A stretch of DNA of 64,000 bases. Origin: Chloroflexota bacterium. GTDB taxonomy: Bacteria > Chloroflexota > Dehalococcoidia > FW602-bin16. The position numbers and the translations under genes are program-made. The stretch covers positions 21,883 to 85,882 of the forward strand of contig SCTZ01000173.1 of the NCBI GenBank assembly GCA_004297765.1, written 5' to 3'. Shown here one piece after another: positions 23,224-31,664 of the stretch; positions within the stretch are counted from its first letter, which is position 1, and each line of letters begins with the position of its first letter. The notes under the pieces are model-generated. The model was not told the origin of the DNA. It saw only the letters and a list, made by a program, of their open reading frames with translations, and did not search any database.

Positions 23224-23715
23224 ATGGTTAAGCTCGCAGAAGACATGACCATGGACGACCGTTATCAGGCAGCTGTGCGAGCCGCCTTTGGCTACAACTG
23301 GGGGTGGTTCTCAATGGTCGAGAAAAGCCTTGGGCGGCCAGAAGCGATCAAGATGTTGCAGGAGCTGGCAAAGACCTTTGGCGACGCTTTGTCCAAGCAA
23401 CACCTCGAGCAGTTTGGCGTGAAAACCATGGACATCCCGATGATGTCGAAGGTAGCCGATATCATTCATGCCTCGACAGGGTTCGTGGCGCCTTGGACGA
23501 TCGACTCGACGTCGAGCGGTTTCGAGACGATAGAGTACTGCCCGCGCTGGGAGGCGGCCCCTGAAGAGTATAAGAAGGCGGGCATTTGCGCTGAGTGGTG
23601 CAAGACAAGCGCGTCTGCGATATATCAGGGTCTCAGCCAAGGCAAAGCGAAGTTCTCGATGAGGAAAGCGCGTCCTTACGGCGACCCGGTTTGCGTCTTC
23701 GCAATCGATCTTTAA
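23224..23715 (+). CDS. ATC-hydrolase-like (PF14196-type) protein 2
   Basis: 163 residues, GGAGG 7 bases before the ATG. The N-terminal half is helical (YQAAVRAAFGYNWGWFSMVEKSLG), the C-terminal half has EYCPRWEAAPEEYKKAGICAEWCKTSASAIYQGL and GDPVCVFAI, the same Cys spacing and ending as protein 1 (18039-18683). Cys positions could serve catalysis or metal binding. Having two divergent copies around the AOR gene suggests a pathway role, perhaps as a heteromeric binding protein. Function unknown. Confidence 0.7.
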   Translation: MVKLAEDMTMDDRYQAAVRAAFGYNWGWFSMVEKSLGRPEAIKMLQELAKTFGDALSKQHLEQFGVKTMDIPMMSKVADIIHASTGFVAPWTIDSTSSGFETIEYCPRWEAAPEEYKKAGICAEWCKTSASAIYQGLSQGKAKFSMRKARPYGDPVCVFAIDL

Positions 23716-23762
23716 TCACGGAAGAGAGCGCGAAGAATCCGACAACTGGAAAGGATGGGTTG

Positions 23763-25790
23763 ATGCGTGCCTATCTGCTTTCCCCTTCGCCTCAGACTCG
23801 GAGGGTGGATTGTGCGAGCTTTCTGCGGGGGACAATAATCGCCGGTACGCCTGCGGCAAGAGTGCGTCATGTCGTCGACCTTGATGATTTCAAGAGACGG
23901 TTGAAGGGGATTCGTGCGCACGCTCTCACCCATCTTGACCGATCGGTTGCCCAACTTATCGCGGCAATGGGCCAGCAGTTGCCTGCCGTCGACGTCTTCT
24001 ACGCTGTCGATGCCAAAGCCGCCGTCGAGAAGATCACCGCAATTGCCGGGGAAACCAAGCCAATATCGATCAACAAGTCGGGACTTGTGGGCAACGAGCT
24101 TGCATCGTTGTTGCGTGAGCGCGGGTTTCCCGTGGCGGAATCGTATTACGATCAGTTTCCTGAGACATCAGGCCGATTCTCGTCCGGTTGGGAGCTACCG
24201 GAACTCGATAACGAGTGGATTGCCGCGTCTTTTTCGCAATTTCAGCGAGCCACTGGTACGCCCCGTAACTTGCGCCGTGTCATCGCACTTCTGGGCGTGA
24301 GCGCGATCTCAGCCGATAACGGCTCGATCTTCTTCGTTCAGCACTTTTACAACATCCAGACCCTGCTAGCAGAAGCCGAGGACATCGTGTTCGTAGCCGG
24401 TCTGGAGAAGATTCTACCGAGCAAGGAAGAGGCTGAGTTTCAGGCGCGGTGCACGGCGGTTTTCGGCGCCAAAGCGGCGCTGATGGGTCTGAAGCCAAAA
24501 AACGACGGCAGGGGGAGGACAGACGACGTCGCAGAATGGGACAAGTCGCCGGCGCAGCATCAGCGCGTCCATCTAATCATTATGGACAACGGTCGGCGCA
24601 CTATTCTGTCTGGCCTCTACAGGGAGCTTCTCACCTGCATTGGATGCCGAGCCTGCGTCGAGGAATGTCCGACGCAGCGGTATTTCGGTGGCTGGACGCG
24701 AATGAACCCGCGCGAGTACCTGATGTACAGCCTGACCGACGCTTCTGCGACGCCGGACCTGTGTTCTCTGTGCAACCAATGCCACCATCGGTGTCCCTTG
24801 GGCATAGACATTCCTTGGATGGTCTCGCGACTGCGAGGCGAAAGAGCGGAGAGAGGGTGGCCCTCTTTGCAGCGATTGATGCTCGCGAATCCGCAAGCGT
24901 TGGGCAAGGTCGGGACTGGTGCCGCACCCCTGGTGAATCGCGCCCTCCAGAACGGAGTCATTCGCGGTTTGATGGAAAAGACGGCAAAGATCGACCATCG
25001 CCGGCACGTGCCCCGGTATGTTCGAGGGAGCCGCTTTCCCGATGTGAAACGAAAGGACATTGGCGGACGCAAAGTGGCCTATTTCGTCGGTTGTTGGGCA
25101 CGATACAGCGAGCCATCGGTCGCGGATGCGATGCTGGCGGTTCTGCAACGTTGCGGCATCGAGGCGATCTGTCCGGATGAACACTGCTGCGGTGTGCCTC
25201 AGTTGGCGAATGGCTTCGTAAAGGAAGCGCGGCGGAATGCTGACCAAAACGTGCGTACGCTTAGTCTCCTTATTAATAGCGGCTTCGACATTGTCTCCAC
25301 CTGTCCGTCGTGCACCTTGGCGCTGAAGCAGAAATACTCGCAATTGAGCACGCTCGATGCGGCGCGAGAGGTGGCCGAGCATACCTATCACTTCAGCGAG
25401 TACCTGCTGATGCTTCGCGATCGGGGCGAGCTTGACTTGGGGTTTGAGGAGACAAATAAGAGTATCGGATTCCACACTCCTTGTCATCTCAAGACGCAAG
25501 ACCTGGAAGGCACGGTGGTCGAGCTCCTAAGTTTGATCCCAGGCGCGCGCGTTCAATACCTGAATCGTGGCTGTTGCGGTATTTCCGGCACCTTCGGCTT
25601 CAAGTGCGGGGGATATCTCAAGTCTATGGAGATCGGGAAACCCTTGTTTGACGCCTTGGGGAATCCCGAGCTGGCGCAGATCAGCACGGACTGCGGAACC
25701 TGCAAGCTCCAGATGGAGCAGGGTGGCGGGCGCAGTGTGACTCATCCTATAGCCATACTGCAAGAAGCAATGGCGCACCGCGCAGGTTAG
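23763..25790 (+). CDS. LUD-domain / GlpC-type Fe-S fusion protein
   Basis: 675 residues. About 30-270: LUD domain as in LutC/LutB (FYAVDAKAAVEKITAIAG, SAISADNGSIFFVQH). About 285-350: two 4Fe-4S motifs, CIGCRACVEECPTQRYFGG and CSLCNQCHHRCPLG. About 430-675: two CCG domains of the GlpC/HdrB type (CCGVPQL, CPSCTLALKQKY, then HTPCHLK, CCGISGTFGFKCG, TDCGTCKLQME). It resembles lactate-utilisation LutB and electron-transfer Fe-S subunits near AOR/benzoyl-CoA reductases. Likely carries electrons to or from the AOR enzyme. ATG at 23763 follows AAAGGA. Confidence 0.85.
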   Translation: MRAYLLSPSPQTRRVDCASFLRGTIIAGTPAARVRHVVDLDDFKRRLKGIRAHALTHLDRSVAQLIAAMGQQLPAVDVFYAVDAKAAVEKITAIAGETKPISINKSGLVGNELASLLRERGFPVAESYYDQFPETSGRFSSGWELPELDNEWIAASFSQFQRATGTPRNLRRVIALLGVSAISADNGSIFFVQHFYNIQTLLAEAEDIVFVAGLEKILPSKEEAEFQARCTAVFGAKAALMGLKPKNDGRGRTDDVAEWDKSPAQHQRVHLIIMDNGRRTILSGLYRELLTCIGCRACVEECPTQRYFGGWTRMNPREYLMYSLTDASATPDLCSLCNQCHHRCPLGIDIPWMVSRLRGERAERGWPSLQRLMLANPQALGKVGTGAAPLVNRALQNGVIRGLMEKTAKIDHRRHVPRYVRGSRFPDVKRKDIGGRKVAYFVGCWARYSEPSVADAMLAVLQRCGIEAICPDEHCCGVPQLANGFVKEARRNADQNVRTLSLLINSGFDIVSTCPSCTLALKQKYSQLSTLDAAREVAEHTYHFSEYLLMLRDRGELDLGFEETNKSIGFHTPCHLKTQDLEGTVVELLSLIPGARVQYLNRGCCGISGTFGFKCGGYLKSMEIGKPLFDALGNPELAQISTDCGTCKLQMEQGGGRSVTHPIAILQEAMAHRAG

Positions 25791-25837
25791 CGCACAATTA
25801 CATCACGCTGCGAATGGTTACAGGAATGGAGGACGTC

Positions 25838-26341
25838 GTGGTAAGCAAAGTACTGGTTGTTGACCCGTCGAAGTGCAGTGGATGCCGAGTGTGTGAGAAC
25901 GTGTGTTCGTTCACGCATACGCTGGAGTGCAACCCTGCTAGGGGGCGAGTTAGCGTCGTGAAACTGGAAGCGGCAGGGATCGATTTTCCGGTAATGTGCA
26001 GGCACTGCGAAACGCCCTTGTGTGAAAAGGCTTGTCCGGTTCCTGGCGCAAACCGTCGCGACACTGCCACTGGTGCGATGAAGATCGAGTACGACCGATG
26101 CATCGGTTGCCGCTATTGTATGATCGGCTGTCCTTTTGGAGCGATCTCTCTCGACATTAGCACCCAGAAAGTCATTAAGTGCGATCTCTGCGACGGCGAT
26201 CCGAAGTGTGCCAAGTGGTGTCCAGAAGGGGCCATTTCCTACGTCAGAGCCGATCGCGCGAATATGTTGCCCAAGCACGGCTGGGTCACGAACATGGCGC
26301 CGGCCCTAAACGCGGCCAATAGCGCACAGACGGAGCCGTAA
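25838..26341 (+). CDS. Four-cluster ferredoxin-like electron carrier
   Basis: 167 residues of the HycB/DmsB/AOR-associated type. Cys motifs in order: CSGCRVCENVCSF, CRHCETPLCEKACPV, CIGCRYCMIGCPFG and CDLCDGDPKCAKWCPEG, enough for four 4Fe-4S clusters. Such proteins form the electron-transfer subunit of AOR or BamBC-type complexes. The GTG at 25838 with GGAGG 5 bases upstream is preferred to ATGs at 25814 and 25826, which lack one. Cytosolic, no Tat signal. Probable partner of the AOR-type enzyme and the LUD-GlpC protein. Confidence 0.88.
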   Translation: MVSKVLVVDPSKCSGCRVCENVCSFTHTLECNPARGRVSVVKLEAAGIDFPVMCRHCETPLCEKACPVPGANRRDTATGAMKIEYDRCIGCRYCMIGCPFGAISLDISTQKVIKCDLCDGDPKCAKWCPEGAISYVRADRANMLPKHGWVTNMAPALNAANSAQTEP

Positions 26342-26387
26342 TTCTCGCATCGTCAACGTTGGGTGCGGAAGGAGTCGACGACGATAC

Positions 26388-27116
26388 ATGAGAGCTGTGG
26401 AACAGGCAATGTCGATTATCGAAAAGGCGCTAACGGAAGGTCGAGTGGCATTGACCGAAGTTGAGTCAAAAGCACTGCTGGCTGCCTACGGCATTCCGAC
26501 CACACGACTCGGTCTGGCTAACAACGTCGACGAAGCGGCCGAGATCGCGAGATCGATAGGATACCCGGTCGCGATGAAAATAATCTCGCCAGACATTTTG
26601 CACAAGAGTGACGTCGGTGGTGTGAGGCTAGACGTGCGCTCCGAAGAAGAGGCCATGGTGGCCTATGAGGAGACGGTCGCCTTGGCGCGGCAGGCCCGGC
26701 CGGAAGCAAGAATTGAGGGCGTCTCGGTTCAGGAGATGATTGTGGAGACGGTCGCCGAGGTGATCGTCGGGGCAAAGCGCGATCCGGTATTTGGCCCGGT
26801 GATTCTGTTTGGTTTGGGTGGCGTGTGGGTGGATTTGATGCGCGACTTCTCACTCCGGGTCGTGCCTTTCGATCAGATGGAGATTGCCGCTATGGTCGAG
26901 GAGATAAAAGGCTATCCCCTGCTGGTCGGGTACCGCGGAAGCGAGCCGGCCGACGTGGCTTCCCTCGCAAATGTTATCTCGACAATTGCTCGTTTGATGG
27001 AAGATCTCCCTCGGATCGTGGAACTGGATCTAAATCCCGTCTGTGTGAGGCCGGACGGTCGCGGCGCGATAGTGGCGGATGCTCGAGTGTTGCTTGACAG
27101 TGCAAATAAGTCGTGA
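26388..27116 (+). CDS. NDP-forming acyl-CoA synthetase, beta (ATP-grasp) subunit
   Basis: 242 residues, an ATP-grasp domain: LTEVESKALLAAYGIPTTRLGLANN, GYPVAMKIISPDILHKSDVGGVRL, VQEMIVETVAEVIVGAKRDPVFGPVILFGLGGVWVDL and LDLNPVCV. This matches the beta subunit of ADP-forming acetyl-CoA synthetases (AcdB). With the next gene it would interconvert acyl-CoA plus ADP and phosphate with acid plus CoA and ATP. In this cluster it may activate the imported acid, or recover ATP from the product. Located 46 bases after the ferredoxin gene. Confidence 0.88.
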   Translation: MRAVEQAMSIIEKALTEGRVALTEVESKALLAAYGIPTTRLGLANNVDEAAEIARSIGYPVAMKIISPDILHKSDVGGVRLDVRSEEEAMVAYEETVALARQARPEARIEGVSVQEMIVETVAEVIVGAKRDPVFGPVILFGLGGVWVDLMRDFSLRVVPFDQMEIAAMVEEIKGYPLLVGYRGSEPADVASLANVISTIARLMEDLPRIVELDLNPVCVRPDGRGAIVADARVLLDSANKS

Positions 27117-27152
27117 CCCTCTTTACTAGTTGATGGGAGGCAGGTCAGTAAG

Positions 27153-28574
27153 ATGCTCAGCACAGAAGAGGCGATCAAAGCCTTGCTCAATCCAGACTCC
27201 GTTGCGGTGGTTGGTGCCACCAAGGATGCTACGAAGATCGGTGGCCGCCTCCTCAATTACATGCTCAAACACGGCTACGCGGGCAAGCTCTATCCGGTTA
27301 ACCCTCGGGAATCGGAGATTCTGGGATTCAAATGCTATGAGAATATCGCCGCGATTCCAGAGCCGATCGACCTTGCCTGTCTTGTCGTTTCGGCCCAAGC
27401 CGCCATTCCCTTGCTGCAGCAATGTCCTGCCCGGAAGGTGAGGGCGGCGACGGTCTTTGCCTCCGGGTTCGGCGAAGCTGGGCAAGTAGACGCCCAGAGG
27501 GAGTTGGTGAACGTCGCAAGAGAGAAGAGCATAAGGTTGTGCGGGCCCAATAGTATTGGCGTGGTGAACCCCAACGACCATGCTTGTACGAGCTTCAGCC
27601 CACTACTGGATGCCGACACCACCCTAGGAGGCGATATCGCCTTCGTCACGCAAAGTGGTGCGCTAGGAGGATCGCTTGTCAGCCAGGCTTGGGAGCGCGG
27701 TATCGGCTTCCGATGCATGATAAGCTCCGGCAACGAAGCTGATCTCGACACGAGCGACTACATCAGATACCTCGCCGGCGATTCTGAGGCAAAGGTAATT
27801 GCCCTCCTTGTGGAAGGTGTCAAGGACGCAGCGAAGTTCAAGGAGGCGGTACAGCTCGCGATCAAGGCTGGCAAGCCTGTGGTGGCGTACAAAACGGGAC
27901 GATCTCCGATAGGTAAGCTGGCTGTCCAATCGCATACGGGCAGCCTTGCCGGCGAAGAAGAAGTTTATCTGGCGGCATTCAGGCAATGGGGCGTGATCAG
28001 AGCGCCTCAGGTGACGGACGTGTTCGATATTGGGATGGCGCTGGCCTGGTTGCTGATGCCGAGAGGAAACAAGGTGGGGATTGTGTCCACCTCCGGTGGC
28101 GCTTGCAGCGTTGTCGCCGACGTCTGTTTTGACTTTGGGCTGGAAATCCCGGCATTGACGGCGGAGACGGGAAGCGCCCTCAGGCAGATCGTCCCGTCAT
28201 TCGGTGTTACCACGAACCCGGTCGACGTGACAGGCCAAATGATGACTACTCCCGAGAAATATCGGGACGTGTTCCGGACGGTGTTGGACGACCCGGGCAT
28301 CGATAGCCTGATCATAATGCTCACGATGGTAACAGACCCTTGGTCGCTGATCCTGGCGCGCGACATTGTCGAGTTAAGTAGAACCTCCGCGAAGCCAATT
28401 TGTGTGGCATGGACGGCCTCGAGATCCCTCGCGGTGCAGGGAATCGAGTTCCTCATGAAACACAAGGTTCCCGTCTACTCAACACCCGAGAAGGCCGTGC
28501 TGGCCATGAAAGGAATGGCCGACTTCACCACGTTTTCGAGGAAAGTGATGGGAGGGTCTCTCGCCGCGGGCTAG
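27153..28574 (+). CDS. NDP-forming acyl-CoA synthetase, alpha subunit
   Basis: 473 residues. CoA-binding Rossmann domain (VAVVGATKDATKIGGRLLNYMLKHGYAGKLYPVNP), then succinyl-CoA-ligase-like domains with LCGPNSIGVV, AFVTQSGALGGSL and the phosphorylated His loop QSHTGSLAGEEEVY (about residue 255). Length matches AcdA-type alpha subunits. GGGAGG is 13 bases before the ATG. Encoded directly after the beta subunit, so the pair forms the complete enzyme. The substrate acid is not deducible. Confidence 0.9.
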   Translation: MLSTEEAIKALLNPDSVAVVGATKDATKIGGRLLNYMLKHGYAGKLYPVNPRESEILGFKCYENIAAIPEPIDLACLVVSAQAAIPLLQQCPARKVRAATVFASGFGEAGQVDAQRELVNVAREKSIRLCGPNSIGVVNPNDHACTSFSPLLDADTTLGGDIAFVTQSGALGGSLVSQAWERGIGFRCMISSGNEADLDTSDYIRYLAGDSEAKVIALLVEGVKDAAKFKEAVQLAIKAGKPVVAYKTGRSPIGKLAVQSHTGSLAGEEEVYLAAFRQWGVIRAPQVTDVFDIGMALAWLLMPRGNKVGIVSTSGGACSVVADVCFDFGLEIPALTAETGSALRQIVPSFGVTTNPVDVTGQMMTTPEKYRDVFRTVLDDPGIDSLIIMLTMVTDPWSLILARDIVELSRTSAKPICVAWTASRSLAVQGIEFLMKHKVPVYSTPEKAVLAMKGMADFTTFSRKVMGGSLAAG

Positions 28575-28607
28575 ACGTCCAGTCCCACGATAATTGGAGG
28601 ATGAACG

Positions 28608-29372
28608 ATGGGAAAGCTTGACGGAAAGATAGCGGTCGTTACGGGCGCCGGATCAGGGATTGGCAGGCAGATCTCCCTGCTCTTTTCTGGTGAAGGTGCG
28701 AAGGTGGTCGTCGCCGACGTCGATCTGGCTATGGCAAAGGCAACGGTAGAATCGATCGCCCAGTCTGGAGGCCAAGCGATACCGACTAGAACCGACGTAT
28801 CCTCCGCCCTCGACGTGCAGGAGTTGTTTGGAACTGCGGTCCGGCAATTTGGTACGTTGCACGTGTTGGTAAACAATGCGGGAATCGTCGTCCGCAAGCG
28901 CTTCGAAGACTACACAGAGGAGGATTGGGATAGAACCTATCGGGTGAATCTGAAGGGCTTCTTCCTTTGCTCCAAGTACGCCGTGCCGATCATGAGGGAG
29001 GCCGGGGGAGGAAAGATCGTCGCCGTTGCTTCCATCTCGGCCGACGTCGGTTACGGCCCTGCCCCCTATTGCGCCAGTAAGGGGGCGATAGAAGCATTGG
29101 CACGGCAGATGGCAGCAGAGCTCGCCGCATCCAGGATCAACGTGAACTGCATTAGCCCGGGGACGACGGAGACAGCAATCACCGCCGATACCCTGGGCAA
29201 TCCGGTGATAAGGACAGGCGCCTTGCGTCTCATGCCACTAGGACGCTTCGGCCTACCGATGGATCTGGCCAAGGCAGCGCTTTTCCTTGCCTCGGAGGAT
29301 GCCGAGTTTATAACCGGCGTGAATCTGCCCGTTGACGGGGGGCAAAGCTCGTCAAGGCCCCTCGCCGGATAG
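28608..29372 (+). CDS. SDR-family dehydrogenase
   Basis: 254 residues, classical SDR: TGAGSGIG at about 12-19, Asp after beta-2 (ADVDLAMAKA) indicating NAD preference, NNAG at about 87, catalytic Ser in VASISADVG and YCASKGA. C-terminal TGVNLPVDGGQSS is typical. GGAGG precedes the ATG. Highly similar in layout to the SDR at 41070-41882 (both have IxxRKRxxxYxEEDWDR-like stretches), suggesting recent duplication. Probably a 3-hydroxyacyl-CoA or cyclic alcohol dehydrogenase of the pathway. Confidence 0.88.
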   Translation: MGKLDGKIAVVTGAGSGIGRQISLLFSGEGAKVVVADVDLAMAKATVESIAQSGGQAIPTRTDVSSALDVQELFGTAVRQFGTLHVLVNNAGIVVRKRFEDYTEEDWDRTYRVNLKGFFLCSKYAVPIMREAGGGKIVAVASISADVGYGPAPYCASKGAIEALARQMAAELAASRINVNCISPGTTETAITADTLGNPVIRTGALRLMPLGRFGLPMDLAKAALFLASEDAEFITGVNLPVDGGQSSSRPLAG

Positions 29373-29492
29373 CAGAATTCCGACATGCTCTATCGAACCG
29401 TCATTACGAGAGCGTCTAGGCATATTGCAGATCGCAAGCCAACGTTGGATCAGATCGGTCTGGTGACAACTGAACTGCTGAAGGAGGAAGAA

Positions 29493-30680
29493 ATGCTGGT
29501 AAGAATGTCCCGATGGGTGCTTCTCTCCGGTCTCGCCATTGCCGTTCTCTTAATATCTATTGGCTGCGGCGGTGGTGCTAGTGAAGAAGGCGTAGTCAAG
29601 ATCGGGTTCAACGATGGCATAACCGGCGCTATCGGGTCCGTCGGAACCCCCGCTTTCGAGGGGGCGCAACTGGCGATTGACAAGATCAATGGGGCCGGCG
29701 GGATCAATGTCAACGGGAAGAAATACAAGCTGCAACTGGTTTCCTATGACAATCGTGGTGATCCCAAGGAAGCGGTTGCCATCACTGAGAAGCTGATCAC
29801 GAAGGACCAGGTGAAGTTCATTTTTGGGCTCACAAGCAGTCCATCGGCAATGCCTTCCCAAGAAATCACGAATAAGAACAAGGTGCTGGCATTCTCGGCT
29901 TCGACGCAAATAGAGACCATCCTAGGAAAGCCAGAGACCGCATACCTGTTCAAGACCCTCGGTGGTGAGGGACCACCGTACGGCAAGGCTGTTGGGTATG
30001 TGCCCTGGGCGGTGAAGAAACTCGGCATCAAGAATATCGCTCTCATGTCACCTTTGGATGTTGTTGGCGATACCTTCGACAAACTCTACGCGGCGACCTT
30101 TGAGGAGAATGGCGTCAAGGTGGTCGCGAGAGAGCGCTTTGAGCGTGCTGGAGCAGACTTCTACCCGCAACTGACAAAGATCAAGGCAGCGAATCCCGAG
30201 GCACTGGCAGTGTCGTATACCGACGAGGATGCGTTGAAGGTATTCCGGCAAGCGCTAGAGCTGGGGGTTACCAAGAAACTGGTCGGCATATCTTCGACGA
30301 CCGTAGCCGTGGCAAAGGAGTTTCAGGGCAAATTCACAGACTACACTTTCGTAATTTCGACGCGGAACTTCGACACGGACGATGCGACGATCAAGCAATA
30401 CCTCGCCGATTACAAGCAGAAATTCGGTAAAGATGCCGGCTCCAGCGTCTACTTTTCCCTATATTACTACGATCCAATCATGGTGCTGAGCAAGTCCATG
30501 GAAAAAGCCGGAACAGTGGACAATGCTGACAAGATCGCCGAGGCACTTCGTGGGATGGAGTACAAGGGCGTGATGAGCTACTGGGTCGATCCCAAGATCA
30601 ACTACTTTGCCCACGGGTTTGACGTTGGCTACGTTGGCTCGGACGGCAAAGTGAACTACGATCGAGTCGAGGTCAGGTAA
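29493..30680 (+). CDS. Branched-chain-type ABC substrate-binding lipoprotein 1
   Basis: 395 residues. The N-terminus is a lipoprotein signal (LLSGLAIAVLLISIGCGGG), then a type I periplasmic-binding fold of the LivK family (VKIGFNDGITGAIGSVGTPAFEGAQLAIDKIN, LVSYDNRGDPKEAVAITEKLI, KVLAFSASTQIE). Members bind amino acids, short amides or aromatic acids. AAGGAGG is 5 bases before the ATG at 29493; the frame upstream is not coding. It is followed by a hairpin and the LivHMGF genes. About 40 percent similar by eye to the second binding protein at 36870. Confidence 0.9.
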   Translation: MLVRMSRWVLLSGLAIAVLLISIGCGGGASEEGVVKIGFNDGITGAIGSVGTPAFEGAQLAIDKINGAGGINVNGKKYKLQLVSYDNRGDPKEAVAITEKLITKDQVKFIFGLTSSPSAMPSQEITNKNKVLAFSASTQIETILGKPETAYLFKTLGGEGPPYGKAVGYVPWAVKKLGIKNIALMSPLDVVGDTFDKLYAATFEENGVKVVARERFERAGADFYPQLTKIKAANPEALAVSYTDEDALKVFRQALELGVTKKLVGISSTTVAVAKEFQGKFTDYTFVISTRNFDTDDATIKQYLADYKQKFGKDAGSSVYFSLYYYDPIMVLSKSMEKAGTVDNADKIAEALRGMEYKGVMSYWVDPKINYFAHGFDVGYVGSDGKVNYDRVEVR

Positions 30681-30686
30681 GGTTTG

Positions 30687-30708
30687 GCCGGGGGCGCTCG
30701 CTCCCGGC
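30687..30708 (+). promoter_or_regulatory. Hairpin after binding-protein gene
   Basis: GCCGGGGGCG (30687-30696) pairs with CGCTCCCGGC (30699-30708) with one G-T pair. No T-run follows. Hairpins behind binding-protein genes often protect the upstream mRNA and set its excess over the permease genes. Confidence 0.5.
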
Positions 30709-30797
30709 TCGCCGCCATCATTCGAGCAAGGCTGTTTATCGTTTGGAGCAGACCGCGTCGTTCCAGTGCCCACCGACTATTGTCTAGGAGATTCTAG

Positions 30798-31658
30798 ATG
30801 GAGAGCATCGTACCGCAACTGATCAACGGGCTGCTCGCAGGTAGCATCTATGCGCTCATCGCCCTGGGGTTGACTATGACCTTCGGCATTCTGGGCGTGG
30901 TGAATTTCGCCCACGGTGAGATCATGATGGTCGGCAGCTACGTTGCTTTTATCGTCGCCGCCGGGCTCGGCGTCAACTTCTTCATCGCGCTAGTGATCGC
31001 GATATTGGCTGTCGCCGCGCTCGGATGGATCATCGAGCGGAGCACCTTTCGGTATACGCGCGAATTGCCGATGAATGGTCTCATTATGTCTATTGGGTTG
31101 GTCGCCATCATCCAGAACGGTGTCATGTCTGTTTTCGGGGTGGACGTGCGCTCCATCCGACCGACCTTCCCTGAAAGCATATCCCTCTTTGGCGCATCGT
31201 TTGCCGGCCAACGCCTCTTCGCCTTTCTACTGATCGTAGGGCTGATGATCGGGTTTCAACTCTTCTTGAAGCGGGTCAAAACTGGGAAGGGCATTCGCGC
31301 GGTTGCTCAGAACTCCGAGGCCGCAGCACTGATGGGAATCAATGTCGATCGTGTCATGTTGTTCAGCTTCGTCATCGGCGCCGCTCTCGCCGGGATCGCC
31401 GGAGCGCTCGTGGCGACCATGTTTATTGTCACACCGTTTATTGGCGTCTCCTACGTGTTGAAAGGCTTTGTGGTCATCGTACTGGGAGGGCTAGGCAGCA
31501 TTCCCGGCGCCATTTTGGGCGCCTTCATTCTAGGAATAGTGGAGAGCTTCGGTGCTGGGTATATATCTACTTCTATCAAGGACGGATTTGGCTTTGCCCT
31601 GCTGCTTCTCGTGCTGTTCCTTAGGCCTTCCGGTCTACTCGGACGACAGTCGAGGTGA
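30798..31658 (+). CDS. livH: Branched-chain-type ABC permease LivH
   Basis: 286 residues with eight or more hydrophobic segments. LivH hallmarks: NGLLAGSIYALIALGLTMTFGILGVVNFAHGEIMMVGSY near the N-terminus and NSEAAALMGINVDRVMLFSFVIGAALAGIAGAL in the cytoplasmic loop region that contacts the ATPases. TAGGAG precedes the ATG. First permease of the importer, 117 bases after the binding-protein gene. Confidence 0.92.
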   Translation: MESIVPQLINGLLAGSIYALIALGLTMTFGILGVVNFAHGEIMMVGSYVAFIVAAGLGVNFFIALVIAILAVAALGWIIERSTFRYTRELPMNGLIMSIGLVAIIQNGVMSVFGVDVRSIRPTFPESISLFGASFAGQRLFAFLLIVGLMIGFQLFLKRVKTGKGIRAVAQNSEAAALMGINVDRVMLFSFVIGAALAGIAGALVATMFIVTPFIGVSYVLKGFVVIVLGGLGSIPGAILGAFILGIVESFGAGYISTSIKDGFGFALLLLVLFLRPSGLLGRQSR

Positions 31659-31664
31659 TGCATC

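Noticed and set aside
24573..25499. 308-codon minus-strand frame
   Set aside because: Antisense to the LUD-GlpC gene, whose Fe-S motifs leave no doubt about the coding strand.
20946..26341. Complete class II benzoyl-CoA reductase (BamB-I)
   Set aside because: Only AOR-like and ferredoxin-like parts are present; no BamE/F/G/H/I-type genes were found.
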